This document shows, piece after piece, positions 17,954-26,377 of a stretch of 64,000 nt of DNA. The notes under the pieces were generated by a model that saw only the letters and a list, made by a program, of their open reading frames with translations, was not told the origin of the DNA and did no database searches. The stretch is taken from the NCBI RefSeq assembly GCF_030053115.1, contig NZ_CP125619.1:1055001-1119000 (forward strand), in the 5' to 3' direction. This DNA comes from Pseudomonas svalbardensis. GTDB lineage: Bacteria > Pseudomonadota > Gammaproteobacteria > Pseudomonadales > Pseudomonadaceae. Position 1 is the stretch's first letter; each line of letters opens with the position of its first letter. The position numbers and the translations under genes were made by a program.

Positions 17954-18932
17954 CGGCAAAGTCACGTTGCTGGAAGCGGTGAATCTCGCGCTGCATCGGG
18001 CGATGAGCGAAGACGAGAACGTCATCGTCCTCGGTGAGGATGTCGGAGTGAACGGCGGCGTGTTTCGCGCCACCCAAGGGCTGCGCGACAGCTTTGGCTT
18101 CAAGCGAGTCATCGACTCGCCGCTGGCCGAAACCATGCTCGGCGGACTGGTGGTCGGCATGGCCGCTCAGGGCTTGAAACCGGTGGTGGAAATCCAGTTC
18201 ATGGGTTTCATCTACGCGGCCATGGAACACCTGGTGTCCCACGCCAGCCGCATGCGTAATCGCACGCGCGGGCGGATCACGTGCCCGATGGTGATGCGCA
18301 CGCCGATGGGCGCAGGGATTCGCGCGCCGGAACATCACAGCGAAAGCACTGAAGCATTGTTCGCGCACATTCCAGGTCTGCGGGTGGTGATTCCGTCATC
18401 GCCGGCCCGGGCCTATGGCTTGTTGCTGGCGGCCATTGATGACCCTGATCCGGTGGTGTTTCTCGAACCGACCCGGCTCTATCGCATGAACCCGCAAACG
18501 CTGGTGGATGACGGTAAACGCCTGCCGCTGGACAGCTGTTTCACCCTGCGCGAAGGCAGCGACATCACGCTGATCAGCTGGGGCGCCAGTGTGATGGAAA
18601 CCCTGCAAGCCGCCACCGCATTGGCCGAGCGGGGCGTCTCGGCGGAAGTGATCGATGTCGCGAGTATCAAGCCGCTGGACCTCGACACCCTGGAAGCCTC
18701 GGTGCGCAAGACCGGTCGTTGCGTGATCGTTCATGAAGCGCCGCGCTCCTGCGGCGTCGGTGCGGAAATCGCCGCGAGTCTCTATGAGCGGGTGTTGCTG
18801 GACTTGCAGGCGCCGATTCAGCGGGTTACCGCGCCGGACATCCCGCCGCCGCTGTATCGACTGGAATCGCTGTATATGCCCAATGTTGAAGACATTCTTC
18901 AGGCCTGCGATAGGACATTGAATTTCGCTTGA
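17946..18932 (+). CDS. 2-oxoacid dehydrogenase E1 component, beta subunit
   Basis: The 328-residue partner of E1alpha begins MSNGKVTLLEAVNLALHRAM and shows the family motifs GEDVGVNGGVFRATQGL (ThDP site, about residue 31), ESPL-like VIDSPLAETMLGG and the conserved MRTPMGAGIRAPEHHSES. The C-terminal transketolase domain includes DVASIKPLD and VIVHEAPRSCGVGAEIA. The frame opens upstream at 17802, but the ATG at 17946 matches the family start and overlaps the E1alpha stop (ATGAGTAA), which implies translational coupling. 20 bp separate it from the E2 start. Confidence 0.93.
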   Translation: MSNGKVTLLEAVNLALHRAMSEDENVIVLGEDVGVNGGVFRATQGLRDSFGFKRVIDSPLAETMLGGLVVGMAAQGLKPVVEIQFMGFIYAAMEHLVSHASRMRNRTRGRITCPMVMRTPMGAGIRAPEHHSESTEALFAHIPGLRVVIPSSPARAYGLLLAAIDDPDPVVFLEPTRLYRMNPQTLVDDGKRLPLDSCFTLREGSDITLISWGASVMETLQAATALAERGVSAEVIDVASIKPLDLDTLEASVRKTGRCVIVHEAPRSCGVGAEIAASLYERVLLDLQAPIQRVTAPDIPPPLYRLESLYMPNVEDILQACDRTLNFA

Positions 18933-18952
18933 ACCCAATCCAAGGAGCCGCG

Positions 18953-20062
18953 ATGAAATATTTCAAACTGCCGGATCTGGGCGAAGGTTTGCAGGAGGCG
19001 GAAATCGTCCGTTGGCACGTCGCAGTCGGCGATACCGTCAATGCCGATCAACTGTTGGTATCGGTAGAAACCGCCAAGGCGCTGGTGGATATCCCCGCAC
19101 CCTATGACGGCGTGGTGGCGAAGCTCTACGGCGGCGAGGGCGATATCATTCACGTTGGTGAACCCTTGCTCGGCTACGAAGGTGAAGCCGATGCGGGCAC
19201 CGTGGTCGGGCGACTCGAAGGTGGCGGCAGCAGTCAGGAGGACTCGTTTTTCATCGGGGCGGCCCCCTCGACCCGGGAGCACCTGGCGACTCGCGCCACG
19301 CCGGCCGTGCGGCAACTGGCTCGGCAACTCGGCGTGGAGTTGAGCGGGTTGACGGGCTCTGGCCACGAGGGGCTGATCACCCGTACGGATGTGGAAAACG
19401 CGGCTCAAACTGAACTGGATCGCTTCGGCGGCGAACGGTTGCGCGGTGTTCGGCGCAGCATGGCGCTGAACATGGCCCGGTCCCACGCCGAAGTCGTGCC
19501 GGTGACGATTTTCGGTGACGCCGACCTGCATCGCTGGGGTCAGGCCCGCGAACCGCTGATTCGTCTCGCCAAAGCGATGGCGGCAGCGTGCGCTGTGGAG
19601 CCGGTGCTCAATAGTGCCTTCGATGGCAAAAACCTGTCGCTCAAACAACACGAACGGCTCGATCTAGGCATCGCAGTGGACACCCCGGACGGCCTGTTCG
19701 TGCCAGTGCTGCGCAATGTCGGTCATCGCACTTCGGCTGATTTGAAGGAAGGCGTCATGCGATTAAGGGCCGACGTGCAGGCGCGATCGATTCCGCCCAA
19801 GGAAATGATGGGCGCAACCCTGACGTTGTCGAATTTCGGCACCTTGTTCGGTCGCTACGCCAACCCGGTGGTGGTGCCGCCGCAAGTGGCGATCCTCGCT
19901 GCTGGCGCGATCCGCGACGAACCGGTGGCGGTCGATGGCGCAGTGGTGGTGCATCCGGTCCTGCCGCTGTCCCTGACCTTCGATCATCGCGTGGTGACGG
20001 GCGGCGAGGCGGCGCGTTTCTTCAAGGCCCTGGTCGAGGCGCTGGAGCAACCCGAAGCTTAG
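18953..20062 (+). CDS. 2-oxoacid dehydrogenase E2 (lipoyl acyltransferase), atypical HRxxTG
   Basis: The 369-residue E2 has one lipoyl domain (residues 1-76, lipoyl Lys42 in SVETAKALVD), a peripheral-subunit-binding domain (about 118-155, ATPAVRQLARQLGVEL) and a C-terminal acyltransferase domain. The usual catalytic signature DHRxxDG reads DHRVVTGG here: the acid-base His345 is kept but the Asp is Thr349. ATG 18953 has AAGGAG 6 nt upstream; the ORF itself opens at 18929. No E3 (lipoamide dehydrogenase) gene follows, so E3 must be supplied from another locus. The product resembles PA3415 by context. Confidence 0.9.
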   Translation: MKYFKLPDLGEGLQEAEIVRWHVAVGDTVNADQLLVSVETAKALVDIPAPYDGVVAKLYGGEGDIIHVGEPLLGYEGEADAGTVVGRLEGGGSSQEDSFFIGAAPSTREHLATRATPAVRQLARQLGVELSGLTGSGHEGLITRTDVENAAQTELDRFGGERLRGVRRSMALNMARSHAEVVPVTIFGDADLHRWGQAREPLIRLAKAMAAACAVEPVLNSAFDGKNLSLKQHERLDLGIAVDTPDGLFVPVLRNVGHRTSADLKEGVMRLRADVQARSIPPKEMMGATLTLSNFGTLFGRYANPVVVPPQVAILAAGAIRDEPVAVDGAVVVHPVLPLSLTFDHRVVTGGEAARFFKALVEALEQPEA

Positions 20063-20078
20063 GTTTTTCGAAGGCATG

Positions 20079-20110
20079 AAAAAGGCCCTGAGTCATTTGA
20101 CTCAGGGCCT
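20079..20110 (-). terminator. Terminator between E2 operon and yebG
   Basis: The 12-bp perfect stem AGGCCCTGAGTC / GACTCAGGGCCT (20083-20110, ATTT loop) is followed on the minus strand by TTTTT (20079-20083), so it ends yebG. It lies between two convergent units and may also stop readthrough from the E2 operon. Confidence 0.85.
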
Positions 20111-20128
20111 ATTCAATTCGGGCGTTGC

Positions 20129-20485
20129 TTACTTGGCAGCCTTGGGGGATTTAGCTGGCTTGGTAGGCTCAGCGCTCTCGACTTCAACAGGTGCAGGCGC
20201 CTCAGCAGGTGCAGCCTTTTCAACGGCTTCAGCAGGCGCATTGAGCAATTCGGCCAACGCGTCCGGCTGGCTCTTGAACGCCTTGGCGAACACATCGCGG
20301 TTCTTCGCCATGTAGATCCCGGCTTCTTCCACTTGCTGTTCGGTCAGGGACGGAACGGCTTTTTGCAACACTTCGGCCAGCAACTCGGCCAGTTCGAGCA
20401 TTTTGTCATGACGGTCAGCTTCGGCTTTATCCATGAACAAGCGCTCCAGATCTCGGCTGCTGCGGTATACCACTTCGACGGCCAT
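20129..20485 (-). CDS. yebG: YebG family SOS-response protein
   Basis: The 118-residue protein starts MAVEVVYRSSRDLERLF and keeps the YebG core (EADRHDKMLELAELLAEVL, then AKNRDVFAKAF). YebG is a small DNA-damage-inducible protein of unknown exact role. The C-terminal 45 residues are an Ala/Pro/Glu/Lys-rich low-complexity tail, as in other Pseudomonas copies. A perfect LexA box lies 45 bp upstream of the start, so SOS control is well supported. The gene stands alone, followed by its own terminator. Confidence 0.92.
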   Translation of the reverse strand: MAVEVVYRSSRDLERLFMDKAEADRHDKMLELAELLAEVLQKAVPSLTEQQVEEAGIYMAKNRDVFAKAFKSQPDALAELLNAPAEAVEKAAPAEAPAPVEVESAEPTKPAKSPKAAK

Positions 20486-20529
20486 TCACCACCTCACATG
20501 CCTTCACATTAAGTTGTCTTATTCGACTA

Positions 20530-20545
20530 CTGTATTTATATACAG
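20530..20545 (-). promoter_or_regulatory. LexA (SOS) box of yebG
   Basis: CTGTATTTATATACAG matches the gammaproteobacterial LexA consensus CTGT-N8-ACAG exactly, with an A/T-only centre. It lies 45-60 bp upstream of the yebG ATG on the minus strand, a usual repressor position. Confidence 0.92.
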
Positions 20546-20771
20546 CGAAAAGGATAAGCGAATCCCTGCGCTTTGGGTAGTGGCTTTTTAATGTAGACCG
20601 AAATAGGGGTTTGTCAGCCCGAACCCACCGGGTGCGACCAAACGCCACGGAGCGCGTTTTAGAGCACCTCGCCATCATATGGCAGGCGTCTCTGGCCTTT
20701 TTTCTGCATGCAGAACAACCGTCACGTCAAAACCGCATCATCCGCTCGAACCGAGCTAAGGAAGAATCATC

Positions 20772-21272
20772 GTGAAAATCAACTGGGCCGAGAACCTGCG
20801 GCAGAACGTGCACCAACTGGCCGAGTCCCTGGGCAACCTGTTCGTCGAGACCTTCCACTACCTGGCGCTGTTCGCCATCGGTGCCGTTACCGCGTGGGCG
20901 GCGGTGATGGAGTTTTTGGGGATGATCGAAGAGGGGCACATCAAGATCGATGACATCTTGCTGCTGTTCATCTACCTGGAACTGGGGGCGATGGTCGGGA
21001 TTTACTTCAAGACCAATCACATGCCGGTGCGTTTCCTGATCTACGTGGCGATCACTGCATTGACGCGACTGCTGATCTCCAACGTCTCACACCACAATCC
21101 GCCGGATATCGGCATCATCTACCTGTGCGGCGGGATTCTGCTGCTGGCGTTTGCGATTCTGGTGGTGCGTTACGCCTCGTCGCAATTCCCTTCGGTGAAG
21201 ATCGAACACCCGCAACGCAAGATCGGTGCGGGTTCCGGTGAGCATCCCGAAGTCGAGAAGGGCGAGATTTAA
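20772..21272 (+). CDS. psiE: PsiE family membrane protein
   Basis: The 166-residue product has four predicted membrane segments (about residues 25-48, 60-78, 88-108 and 118-140). It carries the PsiE signature, with LFIYLELGAMVGIYF followed by the HMPVRFLIYVAITALTR loop. PsiE was named in E. coli as a phosphate-starvation-inducible inner-membrane protein and its activity is unknown. I see no Pho box, so phosphate control is not shown here. Its stop overlaps the convergent DUF3509 gene by 4 nt. Confidence 0.9.
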   Translation: MKINWAENLRQNVHQLAESLGNLFVETFHYLALFAIGAVTAWAAVMEFLGMIEEGHIKIDDILLLFIYLELGAMVGIYFKTNHMPVRFLIYVAITALTRLLISNVSHHNPPDIGIIYLCGGILLLAFAILVVRYASSQFPSVKIEHPQRKIGAGSGEHPEVEKGEI

Positions 21273-21586
21273 AGCCGCATGGCTGGCCGGCTGTGGCCCT
21301 TGACGCGTGGCGGCGGCAGGTTGTGATTGTCGCCGTCAGTCATGGCTTCGAGGATGGCCACGGCGCTGTGGCCCTGTTCGATAGCAATGCCGAATTGAAT
21401 GCTCTGCACCAGGCGTTTGAGGCGCTGGGGGTCGTTGCGTTGTTCGGCGCTGATCATCCGTTTGGCGACTACGTGACCGCTGTTGGACAGGGTCAGCATG
21501 ATGCTGCCATCCAGACCCTGAATGCTCAGGTTGATCTGATAATCCGGTGCAAAAGCATCGGTAATGAGCTGAAAGGGGTTGTCCAT
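21269..21586 (-). CDS. DUF3509 domain protein
   Basis: The 105-residue cytoplasmic protein starts MDNPFQLITDAFAPDYQINL and continues with the DUF3509 core GLDGSIMLTLSNSGHVVAKR. Proteins of this family are small, found mainly in Pseudomonas, and have no known function. The C-terminal 20 residues are basic and Pro-rich and overlap the end of psiE. It is a single gene. Confidence 0.85.
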   Translation of the reverse strand: MDNPFQLITDAFAPDYQINLSIQGLDGSIMLTLSNSGHVVAKRMISAEQRNDPQRLKRLVQSIQFGIAIEQGHSAVAILEAMTDGDNHNLPPPRVKGHSRPAMRL

Positions 21587-21753
21587 GATGCGTCACCGCC
21601 TGATTGAACGTGCAGTTGTTGACCCGCCGTGATCGGGATTAGTTCGCAACACCAGACCACCGGCACGTCGCTCGCTGAGGTTTTCAAAAGTCCTTTTGCC
21701 TCTGCAGAGTCATAGCAAGGGGCATGCCGGAAAAATTGTCGAACAATAGACAC

Positions 21754-21837
21754 GGCAAAAAAGAGGCGGGCACCGTGGCTATTGCTGAGTATTCACACTG
21801 CAACGCAATCCGTGCTTCAGCCCGCCTTCTTTTTGCC
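21754..21837 (-). terminator. Long-loop terminator-like inverted repeat after sdaC
   Basis: Nearly perfect 18-bp arms (21754-21771 and 21820-21837, GGCAAAAA..GGCGGGC type) enclose a 48-nt loop. On the minus strand the second arm ends in GCCCGCCTCTTTTTT, a terminator-like tail 74-93 nt after the sdaC stop. The loop is unusually long for an intrinsic terminator, so another folded RNA element is possible. Confidence 0.5.
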
Positions 21838-21845
21838 TGCCCGTT

Positions 21846-23147
21846 TCAGGGCATGAATGAGTAGATGATCGCAGACAGTGCAATCAAACCGATCAACACC
21901 ACGAACACGTTCGAGGCCTGACCCGAATACTGGCGCAAAGCTGGCACTCGACGGATGGCGTACATCGGCATCAGGAACAACAGGCACGCGATGATTGGCC
22001 CGCCTAGGGTTTCGATCATGCCGAGGATGCTCGGGTTGAACGTCGCCACGGCCCAGCAGCTGAGGATCATGAACAGCGCGGTCACGCGGTTCAGCCAACT
22101 GGCAGACATCACCCGGCCACGGCCGCGCAGGCTTTTCACGATCAGGCCCTGAAAGCCTTCGCTGGCGCCGATGTAATGGCCGAGGAACGACTTGGTGATC
22201 GCCACCAGCGCAATCAGCGGTGCGGCGTAAGCGATGACCGGCGTCTGGAAGTGGTTGGCCAGGTACGACAGGATCGAGATGTTCTGCGCCTTTGCCGCCG
22301 CCAAATCCGCCGGTGACAAGGCCAGCACGCAGCTAAAGCAGAAGAACATCACCGTCACTACCATCATCGCGTGGGCGATGGCGAGGATGCCGCTGCTTTT
22401 GCGTTCGGCCTGCTCGCCGTAACGCTGTTTCTGGTCGACGGCGAAAGCGGAAATGATCGGCGAATGGTTGAACGAAAACACCATCACCGGGATCGCCAGC
22501 CACAACGTCTTGAAGAACAGGGGCATCGGCATGCCTTCACTGGCGGTGGCGAAGAATGCGCCGTTCCAGTTCGGGATCAGGCTCAAACCGAGCAGCAGCA
22601 ACGCCGCAACGAACGGATAAACCAGCACGCTCATGCATTTGACGATGACACCTTGACCGCAACGGACGATCGTCATCAGACCGAGGATCAGCACCAACGA
22701 CAGAATCGCCCGCGGTGGCGGGGCGATGTGCAACTGATGCTCGATGAAGCTGCTCAAGGTGTTGGTCAGCGCCACGCTGTACACCAGCAGAATCGGGAAG
22801 ATCGCAAAGAAATACAGCAGCGTGATCAGCTTGCCGGCGCCGATGCCGAAGTGTTCTTCCACCACTTCGGTGATGTCCCCGGAACGTCCGGACAACACGA
22901 AGCGGGTCAGGCCGCGGTGGGCGAAGAAGGTCATCGGGAAGGCTAGCACTGCCAGTACCAGCAGCGGCCAGAAGCCACCCACGCCGGCGTTGATCGGCAG
23001 GAACAGCGTGCCGGCGCCGATGGCTGTGCCATAGAGGCCGAGCATCCAGGTGGTGTCGTGTTTGCTCCAGCCCTTGGTGACTGTTGCTGTGTCGCGTTTG
23101 AGTTCTACAGCTGGGTTATCGGCAGCAGGTGTACGTACATCGGTCAT
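21846..23147 (-). CDS. sdaC: Serine/threonine transporter of the HAAAP family
   Basis: The 433-residue inner-membrane permease has about eleven hydrophobic segments. It opens with the family pattern KHDTTWMLGLYGTAIGAGTL at about residue 28 and carries FSFNHSPIISAFAVDQKQRY in the middle, typical of SdaC/TdcC. Such carriers import L-serine with protons. It is 62 bp downstream of sdaA on the same strand, so one transcript would supply uptake and breakdown of serine. Substrate is inferred from family and this pairing. Confidence 0.9.
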   Translation of the reverse strand: MTDVRTPAADNPAVELKRDTATVTKGWSKHDTTWMLGLYGTAIGAGTLFLPINAGVGGFWPLLVLAVLAFPMTFFAHRGLTRFVLSGRSGDITEVVEEHFGIGAGKLITLLYFFAIFPILLVYSVALTNTLSSFIEHQLHIAPPPRAILSLVLILGLMTIVRCGQGVIVKCMSVLVYPFVAALLLLGLSLIPNWNGAFFATASEGMPMPLFFKTLWLAIPVMVFSFNHSPIISAFAVDQKQRYGEQAERKSSGILAIAHAMMVVTVMFFCFSCVLALSPADLAAAKAQNISILSYLANHFQTPVIAYAAPLIALVAITKSFLGHYIGASEGFQGLIVKSLRGRGRVMSASWLNRVTALFMILSCWAVATFNPSILGMIETLGGPIIACLLFLMPMYAIRRVPALRQYSGQASNVFVVLIGLIALSAIIYSFMP

Positions 23148-23209
23148 CGTTAGGCCTCGTTATTGTTCTTGCTCGGGCTCACGTGTTAAGGACGGTCAGG
23201 GAATGCTCC

Positions 23210-24586
23210 TCAGCACTCCACCCAGCTCACCGCCAGGCCGCCCCGTGAAGTCTCTTTGTATTTGTCGTGCATGTCGGCGCCGGTATCGCGCATGGTGCGG
23301 ATCACCCGGTCCAGGGAAATGAAGTGTTTGCCGTCGCCGCGCAGGGCCATTTGCGTGGCGTTGATCGCCTTCACGGCGGCGATGGCATTGCGCTCGATGC
23401 ACGGCACTTGCACCAGGCCGCCGACCGGGTCGCAGGTCAGGCCGAGGTTGTGTTCCAAACCGATTTCGGCGGCGTTTTCCAGTTGCTCGGGCGTGGCGCC
23501 GAGTATGTCCGCCAGACCGGCAGCGGCCATGGCGCAGGCGGAGCCGACTTCGCCCTGGCAGCCAACTTCGGCGCCGGAGATAGACGCGTTTTTCTTGCAG
23601 AGGATTCCTACGGCCGCAGCACCCAAAAAGAACGCGACCACGTCATCGTCCGACGCGTCCGGGTTGAATTTCATGTAGTAGTGCAGCACCGCCGGAATGA
23701 TCCCCGCCGCGCCGTTGGTCGGCGCCGTGACCATGCGCCCGCCCGCTGCGTTTTCTTCGTTCACGGCGAGGGCGAACAGGTTCACCCACTCCATGGCCGA
23801 CAGCGTGGAGGTGATGACATTCGGCTTGCCGATTTCCAGCAGGCTGCGGTGCAATTTCGCAGCACGACGCGGAACATTCAGACCGCCGGGCAGGATGCCT
23901 TCATGGCGAAGCCCTTGCTCGACGCATTCGCGCATCACCGACCAAATGTGCAGCAGGCCCTGACGGATTTCGGCTTCGCTGCGCCAGGCCAATTCATTGG
24001 CCATCATCAACTCGGAAACGCGCAGACCGTGCAGGTTGCAGAGCTTGAGTAGTTCGGCGGCGCTGGAGAAATCGTACGGCAGCACCACATCGCTGGTGGG
24101 CGCGATGCCGGACTCGGCTTCCGCCGCTTCGATGATGAAACCGCCGCCGATCGAGTAGTACGTTTGCTCCCACAACTCACCGGTTTCGCCGAAGGCTGTC
24201 AGAGACATCGCATTGGGGTGGTAGGGCAGACTTTCGTCGAGCAGCAGGAGATCGCGTTGCCAGTTGAAGGCGATGGTGGTTTTGCCTGCCAGAGACAGTT
24301 CGCCAGTTTCGCGCAGAGACTGGATTCGACTGTCGATGGACGTGGGATCAATGCTGTCCGGCCATTCGCCCATCAGGCCCATGACGCAGGCGCGGTCGGT
24401 GGCGTGGCCGACGCCGGTCGCCGACAGGGATCCGTAAAGTCGGATTTCTACGCGCCGTACGTCGGCCAGCAATTGTTGGTCAATCAGGGCTTGGGCGAAG
24501 GTCGCAGCGGCGCGCATCGGGCCGACGGTATGGGAACTGGACGGACCGATGCCGACTTTGAAGAGATCGAAAACACTGATAGCCAT
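23210..24586 (-). CDS. sdaA: L-serine ammonia-lyase, iron-sulfur type
   Basis: SdaA deaminates L-serine to pyruvate and ammonia. The 458-residue single-chain enzyme starts [20 protein letters not shown] (beta domain with the [12 protein letters not shown] motif). Its alpha domain has the cluster-binding cysteine regions [16 protein letters not shown] and [19 protein letters not shown] 24586 matches the family; the frame extends to 24646 without support. It is first in sdaA-sdaC, and a LysR gene lies 135 bp away in the opposite direction, its likely regulator. Confidence 0.95.
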   Translation of the reverse strand: MAISVFDLFKVGIGPSSSHTVGPMRAAATFAQALIDQQLLADVRRVEIRLYGSLSATGVGHATDRACVMGLMGEWPDSIDPTSIDSRIQSLRETGELSLAGKTTIAFNWQRDLLLLDESLPYHPNAMSLTAFGETGELWEQTYYSIGGGFIIEAAEAESGIAPTSDVVLPYDFSSAAELLKLCNLHGLRVSELMMANELAWRSEAEIRQGLLHIWSVMRECVEQGLRHEGILPGGLNVPRRAAKLHRSLLEIGKPNVITSTLSAMEWVNLFALAVNEENAAGGRMVTAPTNGAAGIIPAVLHYYMKFNPDASDDDVVAFFLGAAAVGILCKKNASISGAEVGCQGEVGSACAMAAAGLADILGATPEQLENAAEIGLEHNLGLTCDPVGGLVQVPCIERNAIAAVKAINATQMALRGDGKHFISLDRVIRTMRDTGADMHDKYKETSRGGLAVSWVEC

Positions 24587-24721
24587 GCTAAAGCCTATAC
24601 AAGCAATGGAAGAGAAATCGCTGCCATTTTTGTAGGACAAGCGCAATGTCGGCGATACTGCCTACCTCGGTCCTACGTGACCAACGAAACTTCCTAAGAC
24701 AGCCTTTAGCAGGACTAAACA

Positions 24722-25669
24722 ATGAGCCGCCAATTGCACGCCCAGACTTACGTTTGGCTGCACGTGTTTTCCTGTGCCGCGCGGCACTTGTCGTTCACTC
24801 GATGTGCCGAAGAGCTGCACATCACGCCGGGTGCGGTCAGCCAGCAGATTCGGCAACTGGAAGAGCGGCTGGGTTTTCGCCTGTTTCACCGTCGTGCTCG
24901 CGGTGTGGAACTGAGCGCCGAAGGCCAGCGACTGGCCATCACGGTCAACGAGGCTTACGGCAGCATCGATGCGGAATTGCGACGACTGGACGCCGGAATG
25001 ATCAGTGGGATTCTGAGGGTGCGCTCGATTCCATCGTTCCTGAGCAAATGGTTGACCCCAAGGTTGCCGCGTTTGCAGCAGCGCTTTCCGGACATTCAAT
25101 TACGGCTGGTGGCCGAGGACAGCAGCGTGCCATTGCACGAAGGCGACTTCGACCTGGCCATCGACCTGAATGACGGCAGCTATCCCGGTTTGTTATCGAC
25201 AACCTTGCTCGACGAACAGATATTTCCGGTCTGCGCCCCAAGCCTGCTGCGCGGCCGGCCGCCACTGCATGGCCCGGCGGACCTGATGCATTTCCCGTTG
25301 CTGCACGACATTACCGCCTGGCGCGGCAGTTACGAGTATGCAGAGTGGGAGTTCTACCTCAACGCCATCGGCTTCGAAGGCGCGGACGTGCGGCGCGGGC
25401 ACACCTTCAATCGCAATCACCTGACCATCGAAGCGGCGATTGCCGGCATGGGGGTGGCGATTGCGCGGCGAACCTTGCTGAATGACGAGCTGGAGCGAGG
25501 GACGTTGATCGTGCCGTTTGGCCTGGCGGTGCCCAATCACAAGCGTTACGTGCTGCTCTATGCGCCAGGGGCGTTGAGCCATCCGGGCGTGCGTGCGGTG
25601 CATGACTGGCTGGTGGAAGAGGCGGGGATATTTCGAAGCCTGCATCCGCTGGCGGAGCGGCAGATGTGA
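24722..25669 (+). CDS. LysR family regulator divergent from sdaA
   Basis: The 315-residue protein has a LysR helix-turn-helix (about residues 10-68, FTRCAEELHITPGAVSQQIR) and a substrate-binding domain of the GcvA/AmpR type (IQLRLVAEDSSVPLHEGDFD, then EAAIAGMGVAIARRTLL). Position and orientation suggest control of sdaA-sdaC, perhaps with serine or glycine as effector. The effector is not readable from the sequence. Confidence 0.85.
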   Translation: MSRQLHAQTYVWLHVFSCAARHLSFTRCAEELHITPGAVSQQIRQLEERLGFRLFHRRARGVELSAEGQRLAITVNEAYGSIDAELRRLDAGMISGILRVRSIPSFLSKWLTPRLPRLQQRFPDIQLRLVAEDSSVPLHEGDFDLAIDLNDGSYPGLLSTTLLDEQIFPVCAPSLLRGRPPLHGPADLMHFPLLHDITAWRGSYEYAEWEFYLNAIGFEGADVRRGHTFNRNHLTIEAAIAGMGVAIARRTLLNDELERGTLIVPFGLAVPNHKRYVLLYAPGALSHPGVRAVHDWLVEEAGIFRSLHPLAERQM

Positions 25670-25882
25670 GCAATTGTGACAAAAGAGTCCGGCGACCCAA
25701 CTCCCGACCTTAACAGCGCTTTTGCTCCTTGTCCGGCTTTTTTTGCGTATGAAAATTTATCTTTTTTTAGGGGTTGAATTGTTCTGCGAGCAGACCGATT
25801 GTGTAAGTAAGAGGTCACGGTGATGACGCCCAAGGGCCAGCCGATGTGCCTCTCGCGAGCTAGCTGAAATAAGGGATGAACT

Positions 25883-26290
25883 ATGCAAATCCAAGTCAAC
25901 AGCGATAACCATATTCAAAGCAGCATCCGACTGGAGGAGTGGGTACGTACTACCATTGAGAGCACGCTAGAACGTTATGAAGAAGACCTGACACGCGTCG
26001 AGGTTCATCTGCGGGACGAGAACGGCGACAAGCCCGGTCCCCATGACATGCGCTGTCAGCTGGAAGCGCGGCCAAAAGGCCACCAACCGATTTCTGTCAC
26101 CCATAAAGCCGATACCTTGGAGCAAGCGATCGACGGTGCGGCCGAAAAACTTGAACATGCGCTTGAGCACCTGTTCGGCAAACTGCGGGGCAAACCACGT
26201 GCCGCTGTGGTGCCGTTCGAGAGAGTCGCTGCCGATGCGTTGCTGGAAGACGAGTTTCTCGAGAACGAACAGGCTGCGCAAAACGGTTGA
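25883..26290 (+). CDS. HPF/RaiA family ribosome-associated protein
   Basis: The 135-residue protein has the beta-alpha-beta-beta-beta-alpha pattern of the hibernation-factor fold. It begins MQIQVNSDNHIQSSIRLEEW, has TRVEVHLRDENGDKPGPHD in the middle and a second helix TLEQAIDGAAEKLEHALEHL. The C-terminal 40 residues are a charged tail, not the dimerising domain of long HPF. It differs from the rpoN-linked hpf by context and probably binds ribosomes under stress. AAGGGATG lies about 5 nt before the start. Confidence 0.8.
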   Translation: MQIQVNSDNHIQSSIRLEEWVRTTIESTLERYEEDLTRVEVHLRDENGDKPGPHDMRCQLEARPKGHQPISVTHKADTLEQAIDGAAEKLEHALEHLFGKLRGKPRAAVVPFERVAADALLEDEFLENEQAAQNG

Positions 26291-26320
26291 AGCCTGATTA
26301 ATTTTTATCTTCCCACTGAC

Positions 26321-26349
26321 AAACGGGTCTGCTTATGCAGGCCCGTTTT
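26321..26349 (+). terminator. Terminator after the HPF-like gene
   Basis: The stem AAACGGGTCTGC / GCAGGCCCGTTT (one mismatched pair, TTAT loop) ends in a short T run 31 bp after the stop. It sits between this gene and the convergent fecA. Confidence 0.8.
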
Positions 26350-26377
26350 GGTTTGGGCTGATCGTTACTGATCGTGA

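Noticed and set aside
20620-20720. Possible small RNA with terminator before psiE (GCCATCATATGGC then a T run)
   Set aside because: The palindrome is short, the stem before the T run pairs badly, and there is no other sign of a transcript.
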